A stretch of 43,025 nucleotides of DNA from DASPTT01 sp035623275 (GTDB lineage: Bacteria; Actinomycetota; Acidimicrobiia; Acidimicrobiales; UBA8190): NCBI GenBank assembly GCA_035623275.1, contig DASPTT010000043.1, forward strand, positions 1-43,025. Reading direction: 5' to 3'. The notes beneath the pieces were generated by a model, which saw only the letters and a list, made by a program, of their open reading frames with translations, was not told the origin of the DNA and made no database searches. Numbering within the stretch: position 1 is the stretch's first letter; each line of letters starts with the position of its first letter. This document shows, one piece after another, positions 7,654-16,632 of the stretch. The position numbers were made by a program, and so were the translations under genes.

Positions 7654-8193
7654 TCAGCTCGCGCCGTCGCGGGCCAGCGCCGGGTGGGCGGTGATCTTGG
7701 GGAGGGACTCCAGCGGCGGGTGCGGTGTCACCCGCGCCAGCTCCGCCTGCACGGCATCCCCCTCCGACATCGGCTCGGTCGTGCAGCAGAACTCGACCAG
7801 GACGCCGTTGGGGTCGGTGGCGTAGATGGACCGGCACCAGCCGTGGTCGAGCTCGGCCACGGTGATCCCGAATTCCTGCCAGCGCCGGCAGCGCGCCGCG
7901 AGGTCCTCCAGGCTCGGCGCGTCGAAGGCGATGTGGTTGACCCAGTCGGGGAGCCCCAGGCCGGTGGAGAGGGCCGGGTCGAAGTCGGGCGGGATGGTCT
8001 CGTCGTGGAGGTCCCAGAAGGCGAGCAGCGTGCCGTCGCCGGTGTCGTAGAAGAGATGCTTCGCCCATCCCCCGCCCGGCGCGCCGGTGGGGGCGACGTT
8101 CGCCTTCACCAGCCGGAACTCCATGGCCTCGGTGTAGAAGCGGTGGGTGGCGTCGAGGTCGCGGGTGGCGAAGGCCACGTGGTGGTACCCCAT
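7654..8193 (-). CDS. VOC-family (glyoxalase/dioxygenase-like) protein
   Basis: 179 residues of the vicinal oxygen chelate superfamily. It begins MGYHHVAFATRDLDATHRFY, the standard first beta-alpha-beta unit with a metal-ligand His, followed by HIAFDAPSLEDL and ATDPNGVLVEF, whose His and Glu are the usual remaining ligands. Activity cannot be assigned; members include extradiol dioxygenases, epimerases and lyases. ATG 8193 has GAGGAGGACC upstream. It lies 11 nt after the SDR gene on the same strand and so is the third gene of an operon beginning with the phospholipase C-like gene. Confidence 0.8.
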   Translation of the reverse strand: MGYHHVAFATRDLDATHRFYTEAMEFRLVKANVAPTGAPGGGWAKHLFYDTGDGTLLAFWDLHDETIPPDFDPALSTGLGLPDWVNHIAFDAPSLEDLAARCRRWQEFGITVAELDHGWCRSIYATDPNGVLVEFCCTTEPMSEGDAVQAELARVTPHPPLESLPKITAHPALARDGAS

Positions 8194-8204
8194 CGGTCCT
8201 CCTC

Positions 8205-9035
8205 TCACATGATGTCGCGGTTTGGGCGGACGACGACCTCCGGCACGTGCACCGTGGCCGGGCGGGTGACCACCCACAGCACGGCGTCGGCGATGTCCTC
8301 GGGCGCGCAGAGGTGCTCCGGCATCGCGCTGCGCGCGCCGTCGAGGACGGCGTCGGGTATCCGCTCGCCCTGGACGATCTCGCTCACCGCGTCCTCCGCC
8401 GCGCCGCCCACCGAGGCGAGCCCCCGGAGCATGGCCGGGTCGAAGTTGCGGGCGAAGCTGGTGGCCACTGCCCCCGGCATCACGCTCGTCACCTGGATGG
8501 GGTCGTCCATCAGCTCCTGGCGCAGCGTCCCGGTGATGCAGTTGACCGCGTGCTTGGTGGCGCCGTAGACGCCGGAGTCCGGGCGTTGCGCGGCCACCGA
8601 GGAGATGTTGACGATGTGGCCGCTCGCCCCACAGGCGCGCATGGCCCGGATGGCCGCCTGGCATCCCGCCAGCAGCCCGAGCACGTTGGTCTCCAGCATG
8701 ATCCGCCAGTGCTCGGGGTCGGCCCGCGCGATGGGCTCGGGGTAGCTCACACCGGCGTTGTTGACCATGACGTCGAGCCGGCCGGTGGAGGAGAGCGCGG
8801 CGTCGACCAATGCGTGGACCTGGGCAGGGTCGCGCACGTCGAGCACGTGCGCCTCGGCCTTCGAACCGGCATCGGCGATGCGGGCCACCGACTCGTCCAT
8901 GGCCTGGGCGCTGCGCCCCCCGAGCACCACCTGCGCGCCGGCCGCCCCCAGCGTCTCGGCGATGGCGCGCCCGATGCCGCTCGAGGCTCCGGTGACCACC
9001 GCCGTCCGGCCGCTCAACGGTGTCGACACGCCCAT
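8205..9035 (-). CDS. SDR-family oxidoreductase
   Basis: 276 residues, classical SDR with TGASSGIGRAIA (residues about 16-27), NNAG, catalytic Ser in NISSVAAQ and YGATK. The basic residue after the second strand (VVLGGRSAQ) suggests NADP preference. It has a longer C-terminal tail than usual (DAVLWVVTRPATVHVPEVVV), typical of the YdfG-like group of 3-hydroxy acid or ketone reductases. ATG 9035 has TGAGGAGGAGCC upstream. It is 17 nt from the end of the phospholipase-like gene and 11 nt before the VOC gene, so the three are probably cotranscribed. Substrate unknown. Confidence 0.86.
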   Translation of the reverse strand: MGVSTPLSGRTAVVTGASSGIGRAIAETLGAAGAQVVLGGRSAQAMDESVARIADAGSKAEAHVLDVRDPAQVHALVDAALSSTGRLDVMVNNAGVSYPEPIARADPEHWRIMLETNVLGLLAGCQAAIRAMRACGASGHIVNISSVAAQRPDSGVYGATKHAVNCITGTLRQELMDDPIQVTSVMPGAVATSFARNFDPAMLRGLASVGGAAEDAVSEIVQGERIPDAVLDGARSAMPEHLCAPEDIADAVLWVVTRPATVHVPEVVVRPNRDIM

Positions 9036-9052
9036 GGCTCCTCCTCAGGCCC

Positions 9053-10822
9053 TCAGGTCGGTGTGGGCCTCCTGGTGATGCTGTCGGGGTCGGCCGAGGG
9101 GATCCCGGCGTTCGCCGTGGGCGGAGGATACGCCACCCCGTCGTCGACCGTCCCGGCCAGCGCGTTGATCACCGCCTGCTCCGCGACGTCGGGGAACAGC
9201 AGGGAGGTGGCCGGGAGCTGGGGGACCGGGGTCACCGGTGACGCCAGGTTGGGGAGCGCGCTGGTCAGGTCGCCCACCGCCGAGTAGCGCCAGGGCGACA
9301 CGTGGAGCCCGCCGTCACCTTCGATGGTGCCCGGCGGCAGGAAGAGCGATTCGATGAGCTTGAGGGTCGAGATGTGGTCGAAGGTGTCGGAGCACACCCA
9401 GCCGCCGGCGCTGAACGGGGAGATGACCAGGGCGGGCACGCGGAATCCCAAGCCGACCGGGCCGAGGATGCCGCCCCAGTCCGCCGGGGGCCCGCCCGCG
9501 GCGTTGGAGGGCGACGCCGTGGTCAGGTACTCGCCGTCGAACTGGCCGCCCGCACCCGCCCCGGGAGGGAGGTCCGTCAGCGAGGTGACGCTGGGCCCGG
9601 GGGTGGGCGGCGCCACGTGGTCGAACCACCCCCCGTTCTCGTCGTAGACGACGAGGAACACCGTGTGCGCCCAGACGTCCTTGTTGAGGAGCAAGGTCTG
9701 GAGGATCTGGGCCACCAGCCACTCGCCGTACTCGGGCGGGGTGGCGGGGTGCTCGCAGTTGGGCAGGGGCGGAAGGATCCACGACACCTTGGGCAGCGTG
9801 CCCGCGACCACGTCGGCGGCGAACTCGGCGGGGAAGACCGGCGTGAGGCCGTTGGCCACCAGCGTCCCGCTGTATCCCTTGGCCAAGGGGTCGATGTAGT
9901 TCTTGAAGTAGTCGAGCACGTTGAACAACGCGTTGCCGGTCGGGTCCTGGTACACCTTCCAGCTCACCCCGTGCTCCGTCAGCACCTCGGGCATGGTGGG
10001 CCAGTCCAGGGTGCCGAACAACTCCGGCCGCGTCTGGACGTACGTGGTGAGCACCTGCCCGCCGGCATCCGCCGAGTGGACGCCGATGCTGCCCGACATC
10101 CACATGAGCCGGTTCGGATCGGTGGGCCCGAGCACCGAGCAGAAGTAGCCGTCGCAGATGGTGAAGGCGTCGGCCAGGGCGCGGTAGAACGCGAGCTGGT
10201 CGGATTGGCGCAGATACCCCATGGTGAGCGGCCCGATGGGGACGTTCGTGGGCTCGAGCACCGGCACGCCGCGGACGTTGCCGACCTGGAGCTTGGCGTC
10301 GGGGTCGTTGAGGAGGTGCTGGACGGCGAACTGGTCCATGGCGCCGTCGTTCCACGACAGGTGCTGGGGGCCCCAGTCGTGCGTGATGTCGTTGGTCGTC
10401 TGCCCGTCGACGGTCGGCGGCTTGCTCAGCAACTCGAACGGGTCGATGTAGGGCTGGCCCGCCACGGTGAACAGGGGTTGGCCCGTGCTCGGGTCGACGG
10501 TGCTCTGGCGCAGGACCCCCGGCGCACCGGACATCGGGTCGGGCGGGACGGTGGTGGGGCCACCGGCGAACGAGCCGTACGCGGAGGTGTCGAGGAAGCC
10601 GCGCACGCCGGGCATCGTCCCGAAGTAGTGGTCGAACGACCGGTTCTCCTGCATCAGGATCACCACGTGCCGGACGTCGGACAGCGACCCGTCCGACGTG
10701 GCCGCCAATGCAGCGTCGATCAGCCGGGCCTGGTCGGGGGTGATCGTCGAGCCGACCACGCCGGCTCCCACGGCGGCCGCGCCCGCCTTGAGGAACCCAC
10801 GTCGCGTCAGTCGCTTCGCCAT
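9053..10822 (-). CDS. Tat-exported phospholipase C / acid phosphatase family protein
   Basis: 589 residues. The N-terminus MAKRLTRRGFLKAG is a twin-arginine signal (RRGFLK), so the protein is exported folded. The mature part belongs to the phosphoesterase family of bacterial phospholipase C and AcpA: HVVILMQENRSFDHYFGTM near residue 51, the central DAFTICDGYFCSVLGPTDPN and VFLVVYDENGGWFDHV hold conserved metal- and phosphate-site residues. The family hydrolyses phospholipids or other phosphate esters outside the membrane; the exact substrate is open. ATG 10822 is chosen over an upstream in-frame codon at 10900 because of AGGAGG 7 nt upstream and the Tat motif. First gene of an operon with the SDR and VOC genes. 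Confidence 0.87.
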   Translation of the reverse strand: MAKRLTRRGFLKAGAAAVGAGVVGSTITPDQARLIDAALAATSDGSLSDVRHVVILMQENRSFDHYFGTMPGVRGFLDTSAYGSFAGGPTTVPPDPMSGAPGVLRQSTVDPSTGQPLFTVAGQPYIDPFELLSKPPTVDGQTTNDITHDWGPQHLSWNDGAMDQFAVQHLLNDPDAKLQVGNVRGVPVLEPTNVPIGPLTMGYLRQSDQLAFYRALADAFTICDGYFCSVLGPTDPNRLMWMSGSIGVHSADAGGQVLTTYVQTRPELFGTLDWPTMPEVLTEHGVSWKVYQDPTGNALFNVLDYFKNYIDPLAKGYSGTLVANGLTPVFPAEFAADVVAGTLPKVSWILPPLPNCEHPATPPEYGEWLVAQILQTLLLNKDVWAHTVFLVVYDENGGWFDHVAPPTPGPSVTSLTDLPPGAGAGGQFDGEYLTTASPSNAAGGPPADWGGILGPVGLGFRVPALVISPFSAGGWVCSDTFDHISTLKLIESLFLPPGTIEGDGGLHVSPWRYSAVGDLTSALPNLASPVTPVPQLPATSLLFPDVAEQAVINALAGTVDDGVAYPPPTANAGIPSADPDSITRRPTPT

Positions 10823-11019
10823 GTCGGCGTCCTCCTGCCCTTCAGGGCGCGCCGGGGCTCCGGCCCGCTTCGGAGTGGAAACGCCCGCGCCAGATCCCAA
10901 TCACGGGCGCACCGCGTCGGCGGTGAACAGGGGGTGACTGTCCGTGGCGGGGCACCGTCCCAAGCGACCAGGAGGTGACGAATCGGTGCACGACAGGTGA
11001 ACCCGAGCCGGAGCGGGCC

Positions 11020-11025
11020 TACGAT
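11020..11025 (+). promoter_or_regulatory. -10 element TACGAT, 7 nt before GTG 11033
   Basis: TACGAT lies 7 nt upstream of GTG 11033. This is the same spacing as at other putative leaderless starts here and favours GTG 11033 over ATG 11024, which lies inside the element. Confidence 0.4.
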
Positions 11026-11032
11026 GCGGGCC

Positions 11033-12094
11033 GTGAGCGACACCGTGTCGTCCCCGGCGGGCTCGTCCCCGGCGGGCTCGTCCCCGGCGGGCGCCGTCAC
11101 GCAGGGCCGGCTGGCCGCCTGGGTCGAGGTGCTGCGCACCACCAACCCGCCGACCGGGCGGCCGACCGACGTCGTGGCGCGCTGGCTCGTGCTGACGCGC
11201 GCCGCGGTCCTGCCCATGACGCTGGTGTCGGGGCTGGTGGCCGCGCTGCTGGCGGTACACCGGCCGGGACTGCGACCGGGTCTGCTCGTTCTCGCCCTCG
11301 TCGGCCTGGTGCTCGCGCACGTGGCCAACAATCTGATGAACGACCTCTTCGACGTGGAGGTCGGCGCCGACACCGCGTCGTATCCCCGCGCGCTGTACGC
11401 CCCGCACCCGGTGCTCTCGGGGATGATCTCCCGACGCGGGCTGGCCACCGCCGCGCTGGTCGTCAACGTCGCCGACCTCGCCATCCTGGTCACCCTGGCC
11501 GTCTTCCGGGGCTGGCCGGTGGTGGCCTTCGCGCTGTCGGGGTTCCTGTTGAGCGTCGCCTACACCGCGCCGCCGCTCCGGCTGAAGAAGCACGGGCTGG
11601 GCGAGCCCGACGTGTTCGTCGTGTGGGGCCCGCTCATGGTGTGCGGGACGTACTACGCCGGGGTGGGGCACCTGCCGTGGCAGATCTGGTTGGCGTCGGT
11701 CCCCTACGGCCTCCTGTGCACCGCCGTGCTCATGGGCAAGCACATCGACAAGGCCCCGTACGACGAGCCGCTGGGGATCCACACCCTGCCGGTGATCCTC
11801 GGCGAGCGCCGGGCGCGCACCGCGACCATCGGGCTGATGGCGGCCTTCTACGCGGTGGTCGCGCTGTGCATCGCGCTGCGGGCCCTGCCCTGGCCGGCGG
11901 CGCTCGTGGTGGGGGCGGTCCCGGTGCTGGTGCGCGTCTGGGGCGCGTTCCGCTCGCCACGGCCGGAGGTGCCACCCGAGGGCTTCCCGGTGTGGCCGCT
12001 GTGGTTCGCCGCGGTGGCGTTCGTGCACACCCGCCGCGCCGGGTCGCTGCTGGTGCTCGGGCTGCTCGTCGCCGCCGTCTTCTCCATCCACTGA
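11033..12094 (+). CDS. UbiA-family prenyltransferase
   Basis: 353 residues of an intramembrane aromatic prenyltransferase. The first Asp-rich motif is NNLMNDLFDVEVGAD (NDxxD), the second is KHIDKAPYDE (DxxxxD-like); both bind the Mg-diphosphate of the prenyl donor. Around them are about eight hydrophobic helices. UbiA members make quinones, hemes, lipids or chlorophyll tails; a MenA-like role is possible but unproven, as no quinone genes adjoin. The start is uncertain: GTG 11033 has TACGAT 7 nt upstream, while ATG 11024 has GGAGCGGG 6 nt upstream. The N-terminus holds three SSPAG repeats not expected in the family, followed by an ordinary core. Confidence 0.83.
   Translation: MSDTVSSPAGSSPAGSSPAGAVTQGRLAAWVEVLRTTNPPTGRPTDVVARWLVLTRAAVLPMTLVSGLVAALLAVHRPGLRPGLLVLALVGLVLAHVANNLMNDLFDVEVGADTASYPRALYAPHPVLSGMISRRGLATAALVVNVADLAILVTLAVFRGWPVVAFALSGFLLSVAYTAPPLRLKKHGLGEPDVFVVWGPLMVCGTYYAGVGHLPWQIWLASVPYGLLCTAVLMGKHIDKAPYDEPLGIHTLPVILGERRARTATIGLMAAFYAVVALCIALRALPWPAALVVGAVPVLVRVWGAFRSPRPEVPPEGFPVWPLWFAAVAFVHTRRAGSLLVLGLLVAAVFSIH
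11048..11092 (+). repeat. three exact 15-bp tandem units in the UbiA-type gene
   Basis: The unit tcgtccccggcgggc occurs at 11048-11062, 11063-11077 and 11078-11092 without change. It encodes a Ser-Ser-Pro-Ala-Gly repeat ahead of the membrane domain. Being a multiple of three, the copy number can change without breaking the frame. Confidence 0.85.
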
Positions 12095-12103
12095 CGGGCC
12101 CGG

Positions 12104-12152
12104 TCAGGCCGGCGCCGGCTGCCGCGGCCCCGGGGATCAGGCCGGCGCCGGC
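12104..12152. repeat. 16-bp direct repeat duplicating the end of the FAH gene
   Basis: tcaggccggcgccggc occurs at 12104-12119 and 12137-12152. The second copy includes the stop of the minus-strand FAH-family gene and its last codons; the first lies just beyond, between the convergent genes. Both copies contain the palindrome GGCCGGCGCCGGC, so each can also form a stem. Confidence 0.7.
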
Positions 12153-12997
12153 GCGGCGACACAGCGGTTGCGCATCTCGCCGAGCCCTTCGATGCGCGAC
12201 ACGACCTCGTCGCCCGGTGCCAGGAACCGGGCGGGCGCGCGGGCCATGCCCACGCCAGCGGGCGTCCCGGTGAAGATCACGTCGCCGGGCTCCAGCGTGC
12301 ACACGCCCGAGAGATGGGCGACGAGCTCGGGCACCGAGAAGATCATGTCGCTGGTGCGCGACGACTGGACCGTGTCGCCCGACAACTCGCACGAGATGGC
12401 CAGGTCGAGCGGATCGGCCACCGCCGCCAACGACACCAGCGCGGGCCCGATGGGGCCGAAGGTGTCGTACGACTTGCCCAGGTCGAACTGCGGGGGCTTG
12501 CCCGACCACTGCACGACACGCTCGGAGACGTCCTGGCCGATGCAGTAGCCGGCCACGTGCGACAGGGCCCGCTCCTCGGGGATGTGGCGCCCGCCGCGCC
12601 CGATCACCACCACGAGCTCCACCTCCCAGTCGGTGGACTCGCTGGGCAGCACGATGTCGGCACCCGGCCCCGCCAGCGCGCTCGAGAACTTGGAGAACAC
12701 CAGCGGTGACGACGGGATCTCCGCACCGGTCTCCGCCGCGTGCCCCCGGTAATTGAGGCCGATCCCGATCACCTTTGCCGGGTGGGGTACACACGGCCCG
12801 AGCGCCCTGGCGTCCACCGGCGCCGTGGGCTCCGCGTCCGCCAGGGTCTCCGCCAGCTCGTCGAGCTCGGCCATGCGCGCCGGCATGGCCATGGGGTCCG
12901 GAGGGAGGCGACCCTGACTCAGCGTGGCCACGTCGTAGGCGGCGTCGCCCTCCACGAGCACGGCTCGGCCGGCGAGGTTTGCGACGCGGGCGGGCAT
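12137..12997 (-). CDS. fumarylacetoacetate hydrolase (FAH) family protein
   Basis: 286 residues. The C-terminal two thirds carry the FAH fold: KVIGIGLNYRGHAAETG, PLVFSKFSSALAGPG, the metal-binding DWEVELVVVIG, and GDVIFTGTPAGVGMAR. Family members cleave acylpyruvates or 2-oxo-hept-ene-dioates, or act as decarboxylases or lactonases in aromatic breakdown. The N-terminal 60 residues are the usual small cap domain. ATG 12997 has no clear Shine-Dalgarno sequence; TAGAAA lies 6 nt upstream, close to but not a TANNNT match. Convergent with the UbiA-type gene. A role in ring-cleavage product degradation is plausible but not shown. Confidence 0.87.
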   Translation of the reverse strand: MPARVANLAGRAVLVEGDAAYDVATLSQGRLPPDPMAMPARMAELDELAETLADAEPTAPVDARALGPCVPHPAKVIGIGLNYRGHAAETGAEIPSSPLVFSKFSSALAGPGADIVLPSESTDWEVELVVVIGRGGRHIPEERALSHVAGYCIGQDVSERVVQWSGKPPQFDLGKSYDTFGPIGPALVSLAAVADPLDLAISCELSGDTVQSSRTSDMIFSVPELVAHLSGVCTLEPGDVIFTGTPAGVGMARAPARFLAPGDEVVSRIEGLGEMRNRCVAAPAPA

Positions 12998-13020
12998 GAG
13001 GCCTTTCTAGTCGGACCGCC

Positions 13021-13161
13021 GGGTGCACCCCGGGGCTGCACCCGTTCCCCCCCGAGACCCGTCTCCTGTCCCGCTACCACGACATCCGCGAGGTGAGCCT
13101 GGTCACGAGCAGCCTCGTGCGCGGTCAGGCCGCGCTGCCGGTGGCGCTCGACGCGCGGTGA
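13021..13161 (+). pseudogene. possible C-terminal gene remnant without a start
   Basis: In the gap before the penicillin-acylase-type gene, one frame runs to TGA 13159-13161 and reads like ordinary protein (PETRLLSRYHDIREVSLVTS, then a stretch ending PVALDAR). Codon third positions are almost all G or C. No start codon with a ribosome site precedes it and the frame merges upstream into the antisense of the FAH gene. I do not recognise the fragment; it could be chance. Confidence 0.2.
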
Positions 13162-13259
13162 GGCACAGCGCCCGGTGCTCGCCGCGCCGGGGGCGGCTCG
13201 TCGCGCGAGATAACGTTCGGGCGAGCGCAGCGTCCGGGGGGCGGATCGGAGCGCAGATC

Positions 13260-16088
13260 ATGACCAAGGCCAGGGGGCTCGTGCGGAGCCTGCTCGCCTC
13301 CTCCCTGGCGGCAGCAGCCGTGACGGTGGCGGCCACCACGAGCGGCGCCGGGCCCGTGGACCTCACCTCCACCGTTCCCCCGCCCACCTACCAGGCGAAC
13401 GACTACTCGGGGGGCAACGCCTTCGCCGTGCTCCCCCCCGGGGCCAACGGGCTGGTCGACGCGCTGCAGGCGGCGCAGTTCGAGGCCGAGGGGACTCGTC
13501 CGCCCGACAGCCAGGACCAGCTCGGGATGTACGAGAGCCTCCTCTACGACGCCAGTGGGCTCAGCGACTCGCAGCTGCCCGACTACTTCACCGACGAGTC
13601 CTTCGGCATCCCCCCGGGCCAGGTCACGCGTGTCGAGCACCCGTCGACCACCGAGCCGGTCACCATCTACCGCGACGCTCATGACATCCCCCACGTCTAC
13701 GGGGCGACGGATGCGGCCGCCGCCTTCGGCATCGGCTACGCACAGGCCGAGGACCGGTTGTTCATGATGGACGTCCTGCGCCACTATGGGGAGGGCACCC
13801 TGTCGCAGTTCCTCGGGCCGTCGTGTGCCTTCGAGCAGATGGACCACGACGAGCTGCTCAGCGCGCCCTACACGCGCGCGCAGGTCGATGCCCAGCTGGC
13901 CGCGCTGGGGGCCGAGGGCCCGATGGGCCAGCGCCTGGTCTCCATGCTCAGCAGCTACGTGGACGGGATCAACGCCTACATCCGCGCCGTCGTCACGGAC
14001 CCGCTCAAGCTCCCGGCCGACTATGCGGCCGCCGCGCTCGGCCCCCCGCAGCCCTGGCAGACGAGCGACGTCGTCTACATCGCCGCGCTCATCGGCGGCA
14101 TCTTCGGGCGCGGCGGCGGGGGTGAGGTGTCCAACGCCGCGCTACTGCAGTACCTGCAAGGGCAGCTGGGCACGAGTGCCGGCACGCAGGCGTTCGGCGA
14201 GTTCAAGGAGCAGAACGACCCAGGCGCGCCCACCACCATCACCGACCAGAGCTTCCCCTACGAGATCCCCGGGACGATCGACCCGGCGACCACGGCGCTG
14301 CCCGACCACGCGGGCGCGCCGCTCGTGGGCGGGCCCGAGGACACCACGCCCGACTGCGACCTGACCAAGCCGAACATCAGCGGGCTGGCCGACGCCGTCG
14401 CGTTGCTCGGCCTGCCCCGCCAGATGAGCAATGCCATCGTCGTCGACGCCGCCCACTCGGCGACCGGTCACCCGCTGGCGGTCATGGGACCCCAGGTGGG
14501 GTACTTCGCACCGCAGATCCTCATGCAGGAGGACGTCCACGCGCCCGACTACCAGGCCGAAGGGGCCAGCTTCCCCGGCACCGGGCTCGTGGAGCTCGGA
14601 CGTGGCGAGGACTACGCCTGGTCGGCCACCTCGGCGGGGACGGACAACGTGGACCAGCGCCTCGAGCTGATCTGCGACCCAGCCGGCGGCGCGCCGGGCG
14701 CGCAGGGCACCTCGTACGTCTTCGACGGGAAGTGCCTGCCGATGACCCACGAGGTCTTCACGGAGGTGGGCGTGCCCAAGCCCGGCGGTCAGGGTGGCCC
14801 AGCGGTCATCGTCCACGACGTCTACCTGACGGTGCACGGGGTGGTCCAGGGGTGGACGACCGCCGACGGCGGCAGACCGGTGGCGGTGGTCGACCAGCGC
14901 AGCACGTTCGACCACGAGCTCGATTCCGGGATCGGGTTCCTCGAGTTCGCCGATCCGGGGGTGGTCAGCGACCCGAGCTCGTGGATGCGCGCGGCCCAGG
15001 ACATCGACTACACGTTCAACTGGTTCTACGTGGACGACCAGCACATCGCGTACTACGTGAGCGGCCTCGACCCCGTCCGGCCCGGCGACGTCGATCCCAA
15101 CCTGCCGAGCTGGGGGACGGGCATCGCCGAGTGGCAGGGCTTCCTGCCGCCCGACCAGCATCCCCATGAGATCGACCCCCCGCAGGGCTACTTCGTGTCG
15201 TGGAACAACAAGCCGGCACCGGGGTTCTCCGCGGCCGACGACGACTACAGCATGGGACCGGTCCACCGACAGGTGAACATCGTCACCGCGCTGCGGGCGC
15301 AGCTGGCGGCCAAGGGCGGCAAGCTCCACCTGTCGAACGTGGTCACGGCCATGGAGACCGCGGCCAAGACCGACCTCGACGGGCTGCAGGTGCTGCCCGA
15401 GCTGCTGGATTACCTGTCGACGAGCGGGATCACGCTGGGCCCCGGCGTCCAGGCCATGGTCTCCCAGCTCCAGACCTGGCTCTCGCCAGGGCAGGGCCCG
15501 TACCGGGTCAAGGCGTCGCCCGCCGACGCGCAGTACGAGGACGCCGCCGCCGTCGCCATCATGGACGAGCTCGAACCGAGGCTCACCCGCGCCTTGTTCG
15601 ACCCCATCTTCGCCGCCGGCGGCGTGGCCAGCTACGACAACACGTCGATGGCCTACGACGTGTTCCCCATGGAGCTCTACGACCCACCCAACAAGGAGGG
15701 CGCCAAGCAGGGCGACGCCTACGGCGGCGGCTGGGAGGGCTACGTGCAGAAGCTGCTCGACCAGCTGCAGGGGATCGCGGTGCCCCAGCCCTTCACCAGC
15801 GCGGTGACCGACGCCGTGTGCGGCCCTGGCGGCATGGGCTCGGGCGCGTGCGCCGGGGCGATCGCCGGGGCGCTGCAAGCGACCTTCGACGCCATGGTGG
15901 CCGCCAACGGCGGGAGCACCGACCCCGCCACGTGGGTGAACGCCACCGCGAACGCCACTGCGGGCCAGACCATGCCGGCGTTCGATTCGATCACGTCGGA
16001 GACCATCGGCCTCGTGGGCCAGCCGCAGATGGACTGGCAGAACCGCCCGACCTTCCAGCAGGTGATCTCGTTCACCAGCCATCGCTGA
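13260..16088 (+). CDS. secreted penicillin acylase family (Ntn-hydrolase) protein
   Basis: 942 residues with a signal peptide (MTKARGLVRSLLASSLAAAA). The alpha-chain region carries VTIYRDAHDIPHVYGATDAAAAFGIGYAQAEDRLF split by short gaps, the family's first conserved block. The expected autocatalytic cleavage site is the Ser in RQMSNAIVVDAA (about residue 395), which becomes the N-terminal nucleophile of the beta chain; GHPLAVMGPQVGY follows. WSATSAGTDNVDQ and the late SWNNKPAPGF correspond to oxyanion and substrate regions. Members cleave beta-lactam side chains, acyl-homoserine lactones or other amides; an AHL or lipoamide substrate is as likely as penicillin. It is longer than the usual 750-850 residues because of inserts rich in Gly and Pro. 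GGAG upstream of ATG 13260 supports the start. Confidence 0.88.
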   Translation: MTKARGLVRSLLASSLAAAAVTVAATTSGAGPVDLTSTVPPPTYQANDYSGGNAFAVLPPGANGLVDALQAAQFEAEGTRPPDSQDQLGMYESLLYDASGLSDSQLPDYFTDESFGIPPGQVTRVEHPSTTEPVTIYRDAHDIPHVYGATDAAAAFGIGYAQAEDRLFMMDVLRHYGEGTLSQFLGPSCAFEQMDHDELLSAPYTRAQVDAQLAALGAEGPMGQRLVSMLSSYVDGINAYIRAVVTDPLKLPADYAAAALGPPQPWQTSDVVYIAALIGGIFGRGGGGEVSNAALLQYLQGQLGTSAGTQAFGEFKEQNDPGAPTTITDQSFPYEIPGTIDPATTALPDHAGAPLVGGPEDTTPDCDLTKPNISGLADAVALLGLPRQMSNAIVVDAAHSATGHPLAVMGPQVGYFAPQILMQEDVHAPDYQAEGASFPGTGLVELGRGEDYAWSATSAGTDNVDQRLELICDPAGGAPGAQGTSYVFDGKCLPMTHEVFTEVGVPKPGGQGGPAVIVHDVYLTVHGVVQGWTTADGGRPVAVVDQRSTFDHELDSGIGFLEFADPGVVSDPSSWMRAAQDIDYTFNWFYVDDQHIAYYVSGLDPVRPGDVDPNLPSWGTGIAEWQGFLPPDQHPHEIDPPQGYFVSWNNKPAPGFSAADDDYSMGPVHRQVNIVTALRAQLAAKGGKLHLSNVVTAMETAAKTDLDGLQVLPELLDYLSTSGITLGPGVQAMVSQLQTWLSPGQGPYRVKASPADAQYEDAAAVAIMDELEPRLTRALFDPIFAAGGVASYDNTSMAYDVFPMELYDPPNKEGAKQGDAYGGGWEGYVQKLLDQLQGIAVPQPFTSAVTDAVCGPGGMGSGACAGAIAGALQATFDAMVAANGGSTDPATWVNATANATAGQTMPAFDSITSETIGLVGQPQMDWQNRPTFQQVISFTSHR

Positions 16089-16164
16089 GCGCCCGGCCGC
16101 CACGGGGCCGTGGCCGGCGTGAGGGCCGCGGCACGCCCGGCGGCCCGCTGCCAGACTGTCGCCC

Positions 16165-16632
16165 ATGGGCACCTGGACGCGTGGCGAGCTGGAGCGGGCG
16201 TTCGCCGGCTACCAGGCCGCGGCGACCGCCGCTGCCGCGAGCGGGGACTGGAACCCGTGGGCCGACCTGTTCACGGAGGACGCGGAGTACGTGGAGCACC
16301 TCTACGGCACGATGCACGGCCGCGAGGCGATCCGCGCCTGGATCACCGAGACGATGTCGACCTATCCGGGCAATGCCATGCCCGAGTTCCCCATCGGGTG
16401 GTCGATCGTCGACGAGGACCGCGGCTGGATCGTGTGCCAGGTCTGGAACCGCATGGCAGATCCCGGTGACGGCTCGGTCCACCAGGCGTACAACGTGACG
16501 CTCCTCAAGTACGCCGGTGACGGGCGATGGTCGTACGAGGAGGACATCTACAACCCCGCTCATTTCGCCTCGATGATCGGGGAATGGGAGCGCCGTCGGG
16601 CCGAGCTCGCCGGATCGGGCACCGGCGGCTAG
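16165..16632 (+). CDS. SnoaL-like / NTF2-fold protein
   Basis: 155 residues: RGELERAFAGYQAAATAAAASGDWNPWADLFTEDAEYVEHLYGT (split here by the helix end) is the usual alpha-plus-beta beginning of the NTF2-like fold, and REAIRAWITETMS a conserved helix. The DWxxWADLFTEDAxYxEH pattern is common in actinobacterial proteins annotated only as nuclear transport factor 2 family. No catalytic role is evident. ATG 16165 is the only good start in the conserved region. It ends in a CTAG that also provides the stop of the convergent EthD-like gene (4-nt overlap). Confidence 0.75.
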   Translation: MGTWTRGELERAFAGYQAAATAAAASGDWNPWADLFTEDAEYVEHLYGTMHGREAIRAWITETMSTYPGNAMPEFPIGWSIVDEDRGWIVCQVWNRMADPGDGSVHQAYNVTLLKYAGDGRWSYEEDIYNPAHFASMIGEWERRRAELAGSGTGG

